Below, piece by piece: positions 17,914-26,695 of a DNA stretch of 64,000 nt. Position numbers and translations under genes: made by a program. The notes beneath the pieces are model-generated. The model saw nothing but the letters and a program-made list of their open reading frames with translations, was not told the DNA's origin and did not search any database. Each line of letters opens with the position of its first letter. The first letter of the stretch is position 1. The DNA comes from Shewanella atlantica (GTDB lineage Bacteria; Pseudomonadota; Gammaproteobacteria; Enterobacterales; Shewanellaceae), in NCBI RefSeq assembly GCF_003966265.1, contig NZ_RXNV01000003.1, positions 248,001 to 312,000 of the forward strand, read 5' to 3'.

Positions 17914-18686
17914 TGCATGTTGTTGAGCTAAGATTTGAATGTTTTGACAACACTACGATTAGTGCTGCCGAAAAAGCGATCAATGGGTTACTTGAAGCAT
18001 ACAGAGCAAACGGTCAAGTATTGGGGCGGGAATTTGCCGTTGCATTCAATGAAGGCGAATTTAGAGCCAGACTCCTTATGCCGGAAAAGAGCAGTTTATC
18101 AAAACGATTCAATAGCCCATGGGTCGAGCAGGCTCTGAGCGAGTTAACAGAAGCTAAACTACTAGCCCCAAGAGAAAAATATATCGGGCAAGATATCAAT
18201 TCAGAGGTAAGCAGTACCGAAACACCAAGCTGGCAACTGCTGTATACCAGTTATGTACATATGTGTTCTCCCGTTCGCAATGGTGACACGCTACAACCGA
18301 TCCCCTTGTATCAACTTCCTGCGACATTTAACGGTGATCACAAGCGCATTATTCGTTGGCAAACTGAATGGCAAGCCTGCGACGAATTACAGATGGCTGC
18401 GGCCACAAAAGCGGAATTTGCGGCACTGGAGGAGCTGACGTCTCCAAAAAGCGATCTGTTTCGTCGCGGTTGGGATTTAAGAGGCAGGATTGAATACCTG
18501 ACAAAAATTCCGACTTACTACTATCTCTATCGTGTTGGTGGCGATGATCTGGATTCAGAGAAGGCTCGTCCCTGTCCACGTTGCGGAAATAAAGAGTGGT
18601 TGCTCGAAGAACCACTTCTGGATATGTTTCATTTCCGTTGTGACGACTGCAGGATTGTTTCAAATATCTCCTGGGATCATCTTTAA
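17913..18686 (+). CDS. DUF2310 Zn-ribbon protein
   Basis: A 257-residue cytosolic protein with an N-terminal domain of about 190 residues and a C-terminal zinc ribbon: CPRCGNKEW and FRCDDCRIV (about 220-250) supply four Cys. This fits DUF2310, described as Zn-ribbon-containing and possibly nucleic-acid binding. No enzyme motif is seen. Coupled to the coiled-coil gene before it by a one-base overlap. Convergent with syd, with a CTAG-rich palindrome between. Confidence 0.8.
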   Translation: MHVVELRFECFDNTTISAAEKAINGLLEAYRANGQVLGREFAVAFNEGEFRARLLMPEKSSLSKRFNSPWVEQALSELTEAKLLAPREKYIGQDINSEVSSTETPSWQLLYTSYVHMCSPVRNGDTLQPIPLYQLPATFNGDHKRIIRWQTEWQACDELQMAAATKAEFAALEELTSPKSDLFRRGWDLRGRIEYLTKIPTYYYLYRVGGDDLDSEKARPCPRCGNKEWLLEEPLLDMFHFRCDDCRIVSNISWDHL

Positions 18687-18695
18687 AAGAAGGGA

Positions 18696-18733
18696 CTAGA
18701 TTCTAGGAGCTAGGTCCTAGAATTTAGGGCCTA
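18696..18733. repeat. CTAG-rich palindromic repeat, copy 1
   Basis: ATTCTAGGA (18700-18708) and TCCTAGAAT (18715-18723) form a perfect 9-bp inverted repeat, with TTAGGGCCTAA following. CTAG occurs four times in about 30 bp. On the minus strand the core reads CTAGCTCCTAGAATCTAG, closely like the copy at 38090. It sits between the convergent DUF2310 and syd genes and may act as a bidirectional hairpin; no U-tract. Confidence 0.6.
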
Positions 18734-19384
18734 ATTACCTTTTAAATTTTGCCACATCAACTTGATACGCTGCCAAATCCCCGGATGATCGAGCTCAGGC
18801 ATAGACTCCTCAATATGTAACTCGGGAGGCGCGACTCTCGGTGTTAAAGCAGCGATAAATTCATTCAAACTGTCGCTTAGTTTTTCACAGGGCTGATCGC
18901 CGGGTATCTCAATCCATACACTGCCATCACTATTGTCGACCGTTAGCATCTTATCGCCATCTCCCAACACTCCAATAAACCAGGTCGGCGCTTGTTTCAG
19001 CTTACGCTTCATCATCAGATGACCAATCATATTCTGCTGCAGATACTCAAAATCAGTGTCGTTCCAGACTTGTAATAACTCCCCATAGCCCCACTCGGAG
19101 TTAAATAACAGAGGCGCCGAAAAATAATCGCCAAAAAAAGCATTAATTTCAGTTCGTAAAGTGATCTCCAGAGCCCTGTCGACATTGTGAAAAGAGCCAC
19201 TCTCTTGCCTTTTTACCGGCCTCCACATTACCGTATCGTCGAGATTAGAGCTGGCATCGAACTCCCCCTCGATACAGACAGAATCTTCACCTTGGGGGTA
19301 ATACCGGGGGGATTCACCTAGCTGTTCTATGTAAGCTTGGTGATATATTTTAAAAAAATTATCTAATGCAGGTAAAGAAGACAC
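18731..19384 (-). CDS. syd: SecY-interacting protein Syd
   Basis: A cytosolic, membrane-associated acidic protein that binds SecY and can check faulty translocons. The 217-residue sequence shows Syd blocks: [66 protein letters not shown]. It carries about 35 more C-terminal residues than E. coli Syd. Divergent from queF, as in E. coli (queF/yqcD next to syd); csrB and yqcC-truC-yqcA lie further down, giving a stretched version of the same neighbourhood. Confidence 0.93.
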   Translation of the reverse strand: MSSLPALDNFFKIYHQAYIEQLGESPRYYPQGEDSVCIEGEFDASSNLDDTVMWRPVKRQESGSFHNVDRALEITLRTEINAFFGDYFSAPLLFNSEWGYGELLQVWNDTDFEYLQQNMIGHLMMKRKLKQAPTWFIGVLGDGDKMLTVDNSDGSVWIEIPGDQPCEKLSDSLNEFIAALTPRVAPPELHIEESMPELDHPGIWQRIKLMWQNLKGN

Positions 19385-19444
19385 TTAGCAGAAGTCCAAA
19401 ATTTAAGTATAATGTAGGGCTATTTTGACATGGAAAACCTATTG

Positions 19445-20302
19445 ATGACACAAGTTCATGATCCTTATACTGGTGCAGAAGCTCTCTCTGAACTAACGCT
19501 TGGTAAAGCGACAGGCTATCAGGCTGAGTACGACGCATCTCTGCTACAAGGGGTCCCCCGTAAACTTAACCGCGACGCTATTGGCCTAAATGAAACGCTC
19601 CCTTTTCATGGAACCGATATCTGGACGGGTTACGAATTGTCGTGGCTCAATGCAAAAGGCAAACCTATGGTTGCCATAGCCGAGTTTTATCTAAGCTTTG
19701 ACAGTCAGAACTTGATCGAATCTAAATCATTCAAGCTTTACCTTAACACCTTTAACCAAACTAAATTTGACAGCGTAGAGCAGGTTCAATCCACTCTGGC
19801 TGATGATTTAAGTCAATGTGCACAGGGTGAGGTTTTAGTCAAAGTACTCGAGCCAAAACAGTTTTCTACTCAGCGTGTCGTTGAACTACCAGGAACCTGT
19901 ATCGATGATCTTGATATTGAAGTCAACGATTACAGTTTTAACCCAGATTATTTACAGGACAGCACAGATGATAAGGCTGTGGTTGCAGAGACGCTCAGCT
20001 CAAACCTGCTAAAATCTAACTGTTTAATCACTTCTCAGCCAGACTGGGGAAGTGTGATGATCCGGTATCAGGGCCCTAAGATAGATCGCGAAAAACTGCT
20101 ACGTTATCTCATTTCTTTCCGTCAACATAATGAGTTCCACGAGCAGTGTATTGAACGAATTTTTGTCGATCTGAAACGCTTCTGTAACTGTGCAAAGTTA
20201 ACGGTATATGCCCGTTATACCCGCCGCGGTGGTTTAGACATCAATCCCTATCGCAGTGACTTTGAGAATCCACCAGAGAGTCATAGATTGGCCAGACAAT
20301 AG
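19445..20302 (+). CDS. queF: NADPH-dependent 7-cyano-7-deazaguanine reductase
   Basis: Reduces preQ0 to preQ1 in queuosine biosynthesis. It is the long, YqcD-type QueF with two tunnel-fold halves. Visible motifs: [29 protein letters not shown] at the N-terminus, the catalytic Cys of [21 protein letters not shown] (about 190) with the nearby Asp, and [17 protein letters not shown]. The region [13 protein letters not shown] holds the substrate Glu. ATG 19445 (MTQVHDPY) gives the normal family start; a longer frame from 19430 adds five residues. Terminator follows. Confidence 0.94.
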   Translation: MTQVHDPYTGAEALSELTLGKATGYQAEYDASLLQGVPRKLNRDAIGLNETLPFHGTDIWTGYELSWLNAKGKPMVAIAEFYLSFDSQNLIESKSFKLYLNTFNQTKFDSVEQVQSTLADDLSQCAQGEVLVKVLEPKQFSTQRVVELPGTCIDDLDIEVNDYSFNPDYLQDSTDDKAVVAETLSSNLLKSNCLITSQPDWGSVMIRYQGPKIDREKLLRYLISFRQHNEFHEQCIERIFVDLKRFCNCAKLTVYARYTRRGGLDINPYRSDFENPPESHRLARQ

Positions 20303-20317
20303 CTTGTCACAATCTTC

Positions 20318-20346
20318 AAAGCCCGATAGATATGTCGGGCTTTTTA
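20318..20346 (+). terminator. intrinsic terminator of queF
   Basis: AAAGCCCGA (20318-20326), 8-nt loop, TCGGGCTTT (20335-20343) and T-run. Clear rho-independent terminator. Confidence 0.88.
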
Positions 20347-20450
20347 ATGAAATCTATCTTCCTGAAAGTTGATAAACCCTGACACTGAGCAATCCATAAA
20401 ACCTTGATAAAATAAAGCGAGCATCAGACATACTGACGAAATAAATAACC

Positions 20451-21377
20451 TTAACCGGACGACTTCAAATTCGCATTTTCCATCGCGGTTAAGATTGTTT
20501 CCCTTAACCATTTATGAGCCGGATTTTGGGTTAATTTGGTTTTCCACACCATATAGATTTCTACAGGCAGCGCCTCAATCGGTGACGCTAATACCTGATA
20601 CCCCAGAACTTCTGCATACTCCTGGGCATACCTTTTAGTGGACAAGCCTATCGCCTGACTCTTAGATATGGTTGCCAATAAGCCTAATAGCGATGATTGT
20701 TCGCTGTGCATCTGGCGCTTAGGCAGTACCTCAGTAGTGAAAAGATCCGCAATGGTTAAGTTTGCCCTGCGTAATCTCATAAATACATGCTTCTCATCGA
20801 AATATTGATCCCGGGTGATCCGGCCTTGTATTCTAGGGTGGTTATTTGCAGCCACACACACCAGAATGTCTTCCATTATCTTCAGTCTTGAAAGCGAAGC
20901 TTGCTGCGGAAAGTTCACATCAATAACCATATCGACCTGTTCCATCTGCAAAGCAGTTTCCAGTTCACTATCTAGGCTCGGTGGTTCACAAAAAATAATA
21001 TCAATACCTATACCTTCAACCAGCTTCTCCAGTGGCGTTTGTAGGGCACGGATGACCACATCGTTAGCGTATACCCTAAACTGACGTGTCGTTCTCAGTG
21101 GATCAAACGACGCCATACCGAGAATAACCTTCTCAATCGATAACAGAGGACTGTCGAGCTGCTCATACAGGTGTTTCGCCGTCGCAGTGGGCTCTATTCC
21201 CCGTCCAACCCGCAGGAATAGCTCTTCACCTACAACGGCTTTAAGACGTGCTATAGCATTGCTCACCGAAGACTGGGTTAGATCCAACTCTTCAGCCGCA
21301 AGCGTAAAGGAACCTCTTCTACATACCACAAGAAAAACCCGTAATAAATTGAGATCAAAATGCTTATTTTGTGGCAT
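20451..21377 (-). CDS. LysR family transcriptional regulator
   Basis: A 308-residue LysR regulator: N-terminal winged helix-turn-helix (FDLNLLRVFLVVCRRGSFTLAAEELDLTQSSVSNAIARLK, residues 7-47) and a periplasmic-binding-type effector domain from about residue 95. Divergent from the secreted alkylsulfatase gene, so it probably controls it in response to an alkyl sulfate, or an alcohol product. The 303-bp gap between them contains two nearly identical 19-bp direct repeats that are candidate operators. Confidence 0.92.
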   Translation of the reverse strand: MPQNKHFDLNLLRVFLVVCRRGSFTLAAEELDLTQSSVSNAIARLKAVVGEELFLRVGRGIEPTATAKHLYEQLDSPLLSIEKVILGMASFDPLRTTRQFRVYANDVVIRALQTPLEKLVEGIGIDIIFCEPPSLDSELETALQMEQVDMVIDVNFPQQASLSRLKIMEDILVCVAANNHPRIQGRITRDQYFDEKHVFMRLRRANLTIADLFTTEVLPKRQMHSEQSSLLGLLATISKSQAIGLSTKRYAQEYAEVLGYQVLASPIEALPVEIYMVWKTKLTQNPAHKWLRETILTAMENANLKSSG

Positions 21378-21394
21378 GAATAACTCGCTTATAC

Positions 21395-21413
21395 ATTCAC
21401 AATGTAAATATTA
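21395..21413. promoter_or_regulatory. candidate LysR operator, copy 1
   Basis: ATTCACAATGTAAATATTA, nearly the same as the copy at 21516 (17 of 19). It lies 18 bp upstream of the LysR start, where autorepression is typical. Each copy contains a short AT-rich dyad (TAAATATTA) of the T-N11-A style. Binding is inferred only from repetition and position. Confidence 0.45.
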
Positions 21414-21515
21414 ATCATAAGACTAGCCCTCTATTTCGATAAGTTCAACCAGAGCCTCCTTTGCGAAGTCAAACATAAAATTTACAAAAACCATCATCTG
21501 CTCACGCCTCTACTT

Positions 21516-21534
21516 ATTCATAATATAAATATTA
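21516..21534. promoter_or_regulatory. candidate LysR operator, copy 2
   Basis: ATTCATAATATAAATATTA, matching the copy at 21395 at 17 of 19 positions in the same orientation, 121 bp apart. It lies about 147 bp before the alkylsulfatase ATG, a plausible place for an activation site. Confidence 0.45.
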
Positions 21535-21680
21535 CACAGCCATTTAGCGCACATTATAAATGAATGTAACCGCCGTATACTGAGTTCAATTAATCAGCTC
21601 CATCAGCGACTCAATGGTTACCTGATGTGATTTAAAAGTATTTTCGATTTCAATTTAACCAATATTTAAAGGTAAATATT

Positions 21681-23666
21681 ATGAAAAAATCACTTATTGC
21701 CATATCCATCATGACCTGTTTTTCGTTTAACGCATTCGCAGCGCAACACGAACATGATCACATCAGCGTAAGCTATGAAGGTAAAGATGCAACCCAGCAC
21801 ACGACCAGTGTCAACAAAGCTACGGCTAAGACACTGAACTTCAATGATACCGCCGCATTTGAACAGTCTTCAAAAAACCTGATAGCCGAGCTTGATGAAA
21901 AAACAGCAGCCATCATGCGCTCAGAGTTCGAATACCTCACAGATAAAGCACCGGATTCGATCAACCCATCTTTACATCGTCAGGCACAACTCAACATGGT
22001 TGCAAATGGCCTATATAAGGTCCGTGACGGAATCTATCAGGTGCGCGGTACCGATCTGTCAAATTTGACCTTGATCCGCAGCGATAACGGCTGGATAGCC
22101 TACGATGTATTGCTGACAAAGGAAGCGGCGAAGTTGTCACTTGAATTTGCCATGAAAAACCTGCCTAAAGACGGTGACCTCCCCGTTGTGGCGATGATCT
22201 ATTCACACAGTCATGCCGATCATTTCGGCGGCGCCCGTGGCGTGCAGGAGCTCTATCCCGATGTCAAAGTGTATGGCTCAGACAACATCACAAAAGAGAT
22301 TGTCGATGAAAACGTATTAGCAGGCAACGCCATGAGCCGACGAGCCGCCTATCAATATGGCGCGACACTGGGTAGACATGATCACGGCATTGTCGATGCA
22401 GCGCTCGGGAAGGGAATATCAAAAGGCGAGATCACTTACGTTAAACCTGACTACACGCTCAATGGCGACGGAAAATGGGAAACACTGACCATTGATGGCC
22501 TGGAGATGATCTTTATGGATGCCTCCGGCACCGAAGCAGCATCTGAGATGATCACCTACATTCCTTCGATGAAGGCGCTATGGACAGCAGAGCTCACTTA
22601 TCAGGGCATGCACAACGTCTATACCCTACGCGGGGCTAAAGTCCGTGACTCCCAGAAATGGTCAAAAGATATCAATGAGATGATCAACGCCTTCGGCGGT
22701 GAAGTACAGACTCTGTTTGCCTCTCACTCGGCACCGATTTGGGGAAATAAAGAGATCAATGATTTCCTCAGGCTGCAACGTGACAACTATGGTTTCGTAC
22801 ATAATCAAACCCTTCGACTGGCCAATCAGGGAGTGACGATTCAAGACATTGGTGATGCGATCCAAGAGGTTATCCCTGAATCAATCTTCAAGGCCTGGCA
22901 TACCAATGGCTACCACGGCACATACAGCCATAACGCTAAAGCTGTGTACAACATGTACCTGGGCTATTTTGACATGAACCCGGCTAACCTCAACCCGCTG
23001 CCGACTCAGCCTGAAGCAATGAAATTTGTCGAGTATATGGGTGGTGCCGAAACCGTCATGACTAAAGCCCAGGTCGATTTTGCTCAGGGGGAATATCGTT
23101 TCGTTGCCACAGCACTCAATAAGGTAGTGATGGCCGATCCGGGTAATCACAGTGCCCGTCAACTGCTTGCCGATACCTATGAGCAGTTAGGGTATCAAGC
23201 CGAGGGAGCGGGTTGGAGAAACATCTATCTGACTGGCGCTCAAGAGCTAAGAGCCGGCATTCAACCGGGCACACCTAAAACAGCTTCAGCCGATGTTATC
23301 AGCGAGATGGATCTGCCGACCCTGTTCGACTTTTTGGCCGTGAAAGTCGATAGCCTGAAAGCTGCCGAACTAGGGCTAATAACCATGAACATAGTCACTC
23401 CGGACAATAGTAAAATACTCTATGTCGAGATGAGTAACGGCAACCTGAGCAATATCGAGGTGAGTAAAGCCAAGCAAGCGGATGCCACGCTAACGGTGAA
23501 TCAAGCCGATATCACTCACATACTATTAGGAAAAGCGAAGATAAAGGAACTCATAGATCAAGGTAAGGCGACGATGTCAGGTGACAGTGAGGCGTTCAAC
23601 AAAATAGCGTCAACCTTAGTCGAGTTTGATAGCGAATTTGAAATAGTCCCTCTGAGCACTCACTAA
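21681..23666 (+). CDS. secreted alkylsulfatase (SdsA/BDS1-like)
   Basis: Hydrolyses alkyl sulfates (SDS-like surfactants) to alcohol and sulfate. A signal peptide (MKKSLIAISIMTCFSFNAFAA) directs it to the periplasm. The metallo-beta-lactamase domain carries the HSHADHFGGARG zinc motif near residue 174 and TAELTYQGMHNVYTLRGA around 305. An alkylsulfatase dimerisation domain (about 375-520) and a C-terminal SCP2-like domain (about 530-661, end LVEFDSEFEIVPL) complete the usual 660-residue layout. AAAGG before the ATG supports the start. Divergent from its likely LysR regulator. Chain-length specificity cannot be read off. Confidence 0.9.
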   Translation: MKKSLIAISIMTCFSFNAFAAQHEHDHISVSYEGKDATQHTTSVNKATAKTLNFNDTAAFEQSSKNLIAELDEKTAAIMRSEFEYLTDKAPDSINPSLHRQAQLNMVANGLYKVRDGIYQVRGTDLSNLTLIRSDNGWIAYDVLLTKEAAKLSLEFAMKNLPKDGDLPVVAMIYSHSHADHFGGARGVQELYPDVKVYGSDNITKEIVDENVLAGNAMSRRAAYQYGATLGRHDHGIVDAALGKGISKGEITYVKPDYTLNGDGKWETLTIDGLEMIFMDASGTEAASEMITYIPSMKALWTAELTYQGMHNVYTLRGAKVRDSQKWSKDINEMINAFGGEVQTLFASHSAPIWGNKEINDFLRLQRDNYGFVHNQTLRLANQGVTIQDIGDAIQEVIPESIFKAWHTNGYHGTYSHNAKAVYNMYLGYFDMNPANLNPLPTQPEAMKFVEYMGGAETVMTKAQVDFAQGEYRFVATALNKVVMADPGNHSARQLLADTYEQLGYQAEGAGWRNIYLTGAQELRAGIQPGTPKTASADVISEMDLPTLFDFLAVKVDSLKAAELGLITMNIVTPDNSKILYVEMSNGNLSNIEVSKAKQADATLTVNQADITHILLGKAKIKELIDQGKATMSGDSEAFNKIASTLVEFDSEFEIVPLSTH

Positions 23667-23706
23667 CTGAAAACCTCTTTCAATTAAGTGTCATCTCCTC
23701 CAATAT

Positions 23707-23740
23707 AGCCTCTGACAGATAACAAGGATGTTCAGGGGCT
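23707..23740 (+). terminator. weak terminator-like hairpin after alkylsulfatase
   Basis: AGCCTCTGA (23707-23715) and TCAGGGGCT (23732-23740) form a 9-bp stem with one G-U pair and a 16-nt loop, then only a short T-rich tail. The rest of the 507-bp gap to the porin gene holds a FNR/Crp-like box and short AGTAC repeats (23980-24030); a 67-codon frame there has no support. Confidence 0.45.
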
Positions 23741-24034
23741 TTATCATATCTTCCACATAGTGAACCGATCCGAGTGAGTTGATATTCTCAAAACCAATCC
23801 TGAACGCCTCTCAACAAGAATCTGTCTTGCAGAAATTCTGCTCTTTAAAGCGCAAATCTTCATTACTCTTTTCTCGTTTATTGCAATCAGCACACGCTGA
23901 TGATGCTCACAACGGAAATATCTGTTACGCCGACAGATACCAGTTCAACAAAAACCAAACAATTAACCGGACTCTACTTTAGTACAAGTCAATAAAGTAC
24001 TACTTTAGGAGTACCTCCTTGTAAGTACAAGCTA

Positions 24035-24048
24035 TTGATCTTAATCAC
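24035..24048. promoter_or_regulatory. FNR/Crp-like box upstream of porin
   Basis: TTGATCTTAATCAC matches the FNR consensus TTGAT-N4-ATCAA at nine of ten fixed positions, and ATCACA also resembles a Crp half-site. It is about 126 bp upstream of the porin ATG. It suggests control by oxygen or catabolite state, but EtrA and Crp sites cannot be separated by eye. Confidence 0.45.
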
Positions 24049-24173
24049 AATTATCCACTATAGATCTGAAAAAATCTCCAGACTTGTTTCAGATCAAGAA
24101 AACCATAGTGCAACAAGGCGTATAACACTCCTGAGATGATGACGAAACAATAATGAAACAAAAGGACTGTAAA

Positions 24174-25364
24174 ATGAAAGTTCGTGCACTTACCCTAGCA
24201 ATTTTAGCTGGTTTAGCTTCTTCCGCTGTCGCAGCAGACACTGTCGACCCACTAAAGAAAGCATTTATTGATGATTCTGAAGTAAAAGTTCAATTCCGTT
24301 TACGTTTCGAACAGGCTGATGTCGATACCGTAGATAAGCAAGACCAAACAACCATCCGTACTCGTTTAAATTACAAGACAGGCGATATCTATAACTTCTT
24401 CGCGCTAGCAGAAGTTGATGACGTTCGCTCAACCGATAATGAGCCGCTCATTGCCGATTATGAGTACACGCAAATTAACCAGGCCTTCATTGGTTATAAG
24501 GCACCTGCAGAGACACTATTGAAATATGGTCGTCAACGTATCCTGCTGGACAACCAACGCTTCGTTGGTGGTGTAGGCTTCCGTCAAAATGAACAGACCT
24601 ACGATGCTTTCTCGGTAAAAAATACTGCGATTGAAAATTTAACGGCTTACTACTCATATGTGAATAATGTAAACCGTATCTTCCCTGAAGGTTCAGGAAA
24701 AGAGTCGCACACAAACGAAACAAGCCTACTCAACCTGAATTATAAAGCGGGTGATATTGCCAATATCACAGGTTACGCATATCTGATTGATAACAGCAAT
24801 GTTGCCGCCTTCTCTACCGATACCTATGGTGTTCGTGCAGCAGGTAAGCTAAAGCTGGACGCAATTAAGCTTAGCTATGAGGCTGAATATGCTCAGCAAT
24901 CTGAAGGTGGCGATAACCCTGTTAGCTACAGCGCTTCTTACTACAAATTAGGTGCAGGTATCGGTTTCGATGCATTCGGCGCTAAAGTTGGTTACGAAGT
25001 ACTGGGATCTGATGACGGTACAGCCGGATTTATTACTCCGCTGGCAACCTTACACGCCTTCAACGGTTGGACCGATAAGTTCCTGTTCGGCGGCAAGGGT
25101 AACTGGGAGAATGGTATCGTAGATACCCATGTTATCTTAACTGCAAAACTTGCAGGACTTAAGTTACTGGCAAAATACCACAAGTTCGAATCTGACTACA
25201 GCGACATCGACATGGGTAAGGAATGGGGCGTTGCAGCAACATACCCATTCGCTAAGCACTACAGTGTAGGTGTTAAATATGCCAGCTTCAGTGGCGCCGA
25301 TGCAGGTTATGGTTTCTCAAACGATACCGATAAACTATGGTTAACGCTTCAAGCTAAGTACTAA
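24174..25364 (+). CDS. outer-membrane porin (alginate-export/OprD-like barrel)
   Basis: A 396-residue beta-barrel with a signal peptide (MKVRALTLAILAGLASSAVAA). Alternating amphipathic strands run throughout (KVQFRLRFEQADVD, GEYAEYAQQ-like stretches, HVILTAKLAGLKLLAKYH) and it ends in Tyr (WLTLQAKY), close to the aromatic C-terminus expected by the BAM machinery. The pattern is closest to alginate-export-type porins. Substrate unknown. I choose ATG 24174, with AAGGA 8 nt before it; an upstream ATG at 24153 would push charged residues in front of the leader. Confidence 0.75.
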   Translation: MKVRALTLAILAGLASSAVAADTVDPLKKAFIDDSEVKVQFRLRFEQADVDTVDKQDQTTIRTRLNYKTGDIYNFFALAEVDDVRSTDNEPLIADYEYTQINQAFIGYKAPAETLLKYGRQRILLDNQRFVGGVGFRQNEQTYDAFSVKNTAIENLTAYYSYVNNVNRIFPEGSGKESHTNETSLLNLNYKAGDIANITGYAYLIDNSNVAAFSTDTYGVRAAGKLKLDAIKLSYEAEYAQQSEGGDNPVSYSASYYKLGAGIGFDAFGAKVGYEVLGSDDGTAGFITPLATLHAFNGWTDKFLFGGKGNWENGIVDTHVILTAKLAGLKLLAKYHKFESDYSDIDMGKEWGVAATYPFAKHYSVGVKYASFSGADAGYGFSNDTDKLWLTLQAKY

Positions 25365-25481
25365 TCAAACGTACCAGGCAAAAAGTGCACTAGAGGGTCG
25401 ACTCTGTTTTGAAAATAAAATCAGAGATACTGTTTAATTAGGGCATACATTAAACAAAAGACTCTCTTCTCGCTCCCTTTT

Positions 25482-25526
25482 GAGCAGGTCTAAAGCGATT
25501 AATAGCTTAACTACCTGCTCTTTTTT
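25482..25526 (+). terminator. terminator between porin and pfaE
   Basis: GAGCAGGT (25482-25489) and ACCTGCTC (25513-25520) form a perfect 8-bp stem with a 23-nt loop, then TTTTTT. It ends the porin transcript; pfaE converges from the other side. A weaker structure lies nearer the porin stop. Confidence 0.8.
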
Positions 25527-25544
25527 CCCCTTCCATTTACTCGG

Positions 25545-26465
25545 CTAACGGATCACTGATAACCGAGACAGCAAACTACCCAGATCCATTTTATGTGCCT
25601 CTATGCCAAAGTTGGCTCCAGAGCCAATACTAACGGCGAAACGATACTCTGAATTTAACCGCCCTAAAAAAAGTGACCACTCATCACTTGCATATTTACT
25701 GACAGCATCTTGCTTCGGCTCTGTAAGAGAAGTTTCTTTATGGAAGTTAAGCTCCAGATCACTCAGCAAACTTAATGTTTCAATAGGCGTGTTATCTTCA
25801 TATAAAACTAACTCATGGCTCGTTACTTGGGTAAACCCAAAACTAAATGACTTAAGCGACAGGGCTAAACCTAGGCCTTTTGCCTTGATATATGACTCTT
25901 TCAGTGCCCAAAGATCGAAAAATCGGTCTCGTTGCTCATGTTCATCTAAGGCCAATAACGACTCGGACTCACCTTGAGTAAAGTAATGATTCAAAATCGG
26001 ATAGATATTGGTACTTGTCCGATAGCGCTCAATATCAACACCAAGCTCGATATCCTCCGAAACAGCAGCTGAATCTTTGCTCACCGCAATGACTAACCAA
26101 TCACCGCTATGGCTGATGTTAAATTCCAGCCCTGTCATCTCCCTCTGCTCAGCAACGAGACACGGCTTGCCCTTCTCGCCGTATTGAAAACGCCATTCGT
26201 TCGGAGCTATAACCTTGTCAGCCATTGAGTCATCATGTTTATACCCTGAGCAGATAGACAAGATACCACGCAGATATCCCCTCACCATCAAGCCTTTATC
26301 CCGTGCGTTAAGCTGAATATAGCGCGATACCTTTACCGACTCATCTTCACTCAGCCAAGATTGAATGAGTTGAGCCTGCGCAAAGTTCATCGAGGTGAGC
26401 TCCAAAGGACAAAAGTAGAGCTTAACTGTCGGCAAGGAATGAGGTTGTAATAATTTAGGGGCCAA
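25545..26465 (-). CDS. pfaE: 4'-phosphopantetheinyl transferase for the PUFA synthase
   Basis: A Sfp-type PPTase that transfers phosphopantetheine from CoA to the acyl carrier domains of PfaA. Motifs: RFQYGEKGKPCL and FNISHSGDW in the middle, the Mg-binding GVDIERYR (about 146-153), and WALKESYIKAKGLGL (about 195-209). The 306-residue length fits Shewanella PfaE. The first codon is TTG (26465), with GGAG 5 nt upstream; as I recall, the homologous Shewanella orf2 is also reported to start at TTG. It sits about 20 kb from pfaA on the opposite strand, a known arrangement in some Shewanella. Confidence 0.9.
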   Translation of the reverse strand: MAPKLLQPHSLPTVKLYFCPLELTSMNFAQAQLIQSWLSEDESVKVSRYIQLNARDKGLMVRGYLRGILSICSGYKHDDSMADKVIAPNEWRFQYGEKGKPCLVAEQREMTGLEFNISHSGDWLVIAVSKDSAAVSEDIELGVDIERYRTSTNIYPILNHYFTQGESESLLALDEHEQRDRFFDLWALKESYIKAKGLGLALSLKSFSFGFTQVTSHELVLYEDNTPIETLSLLSDLELNFHKETSLTEPKQDAVSKYASDEWSLFLGRLNSEYRFAVSIGSGANFGIEAHKMDLGSLLSRLSVIR

Positions 26466-26695
26466 ACGAACTCCAAAGGGGATTGCTAAAAGTTGCTTGC
26501 TAAACGTGAGTCGATATTAACAGTTCATCGCGCTTTCGTTAAGTCGCCTTATAATCTTTCAGGCAAGCATAAAACTGTGAACTCAAACATAAACCAAAGT
26601 TAAATACAACCAACTAATCTCGACCAGATCATACAACTCAACTTTTCAACATGAAAGAATAGAGCCATAGAATAAGAATCTAATTGAGGTTTGTG

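Noticed and set aside
23779..23982. 67-codon frame between alkylsulfatase and porin
   Set aside because: Weak ribosome-binding site, no recognisable family, and it ends in the FNR-like/promoter region of the porin.
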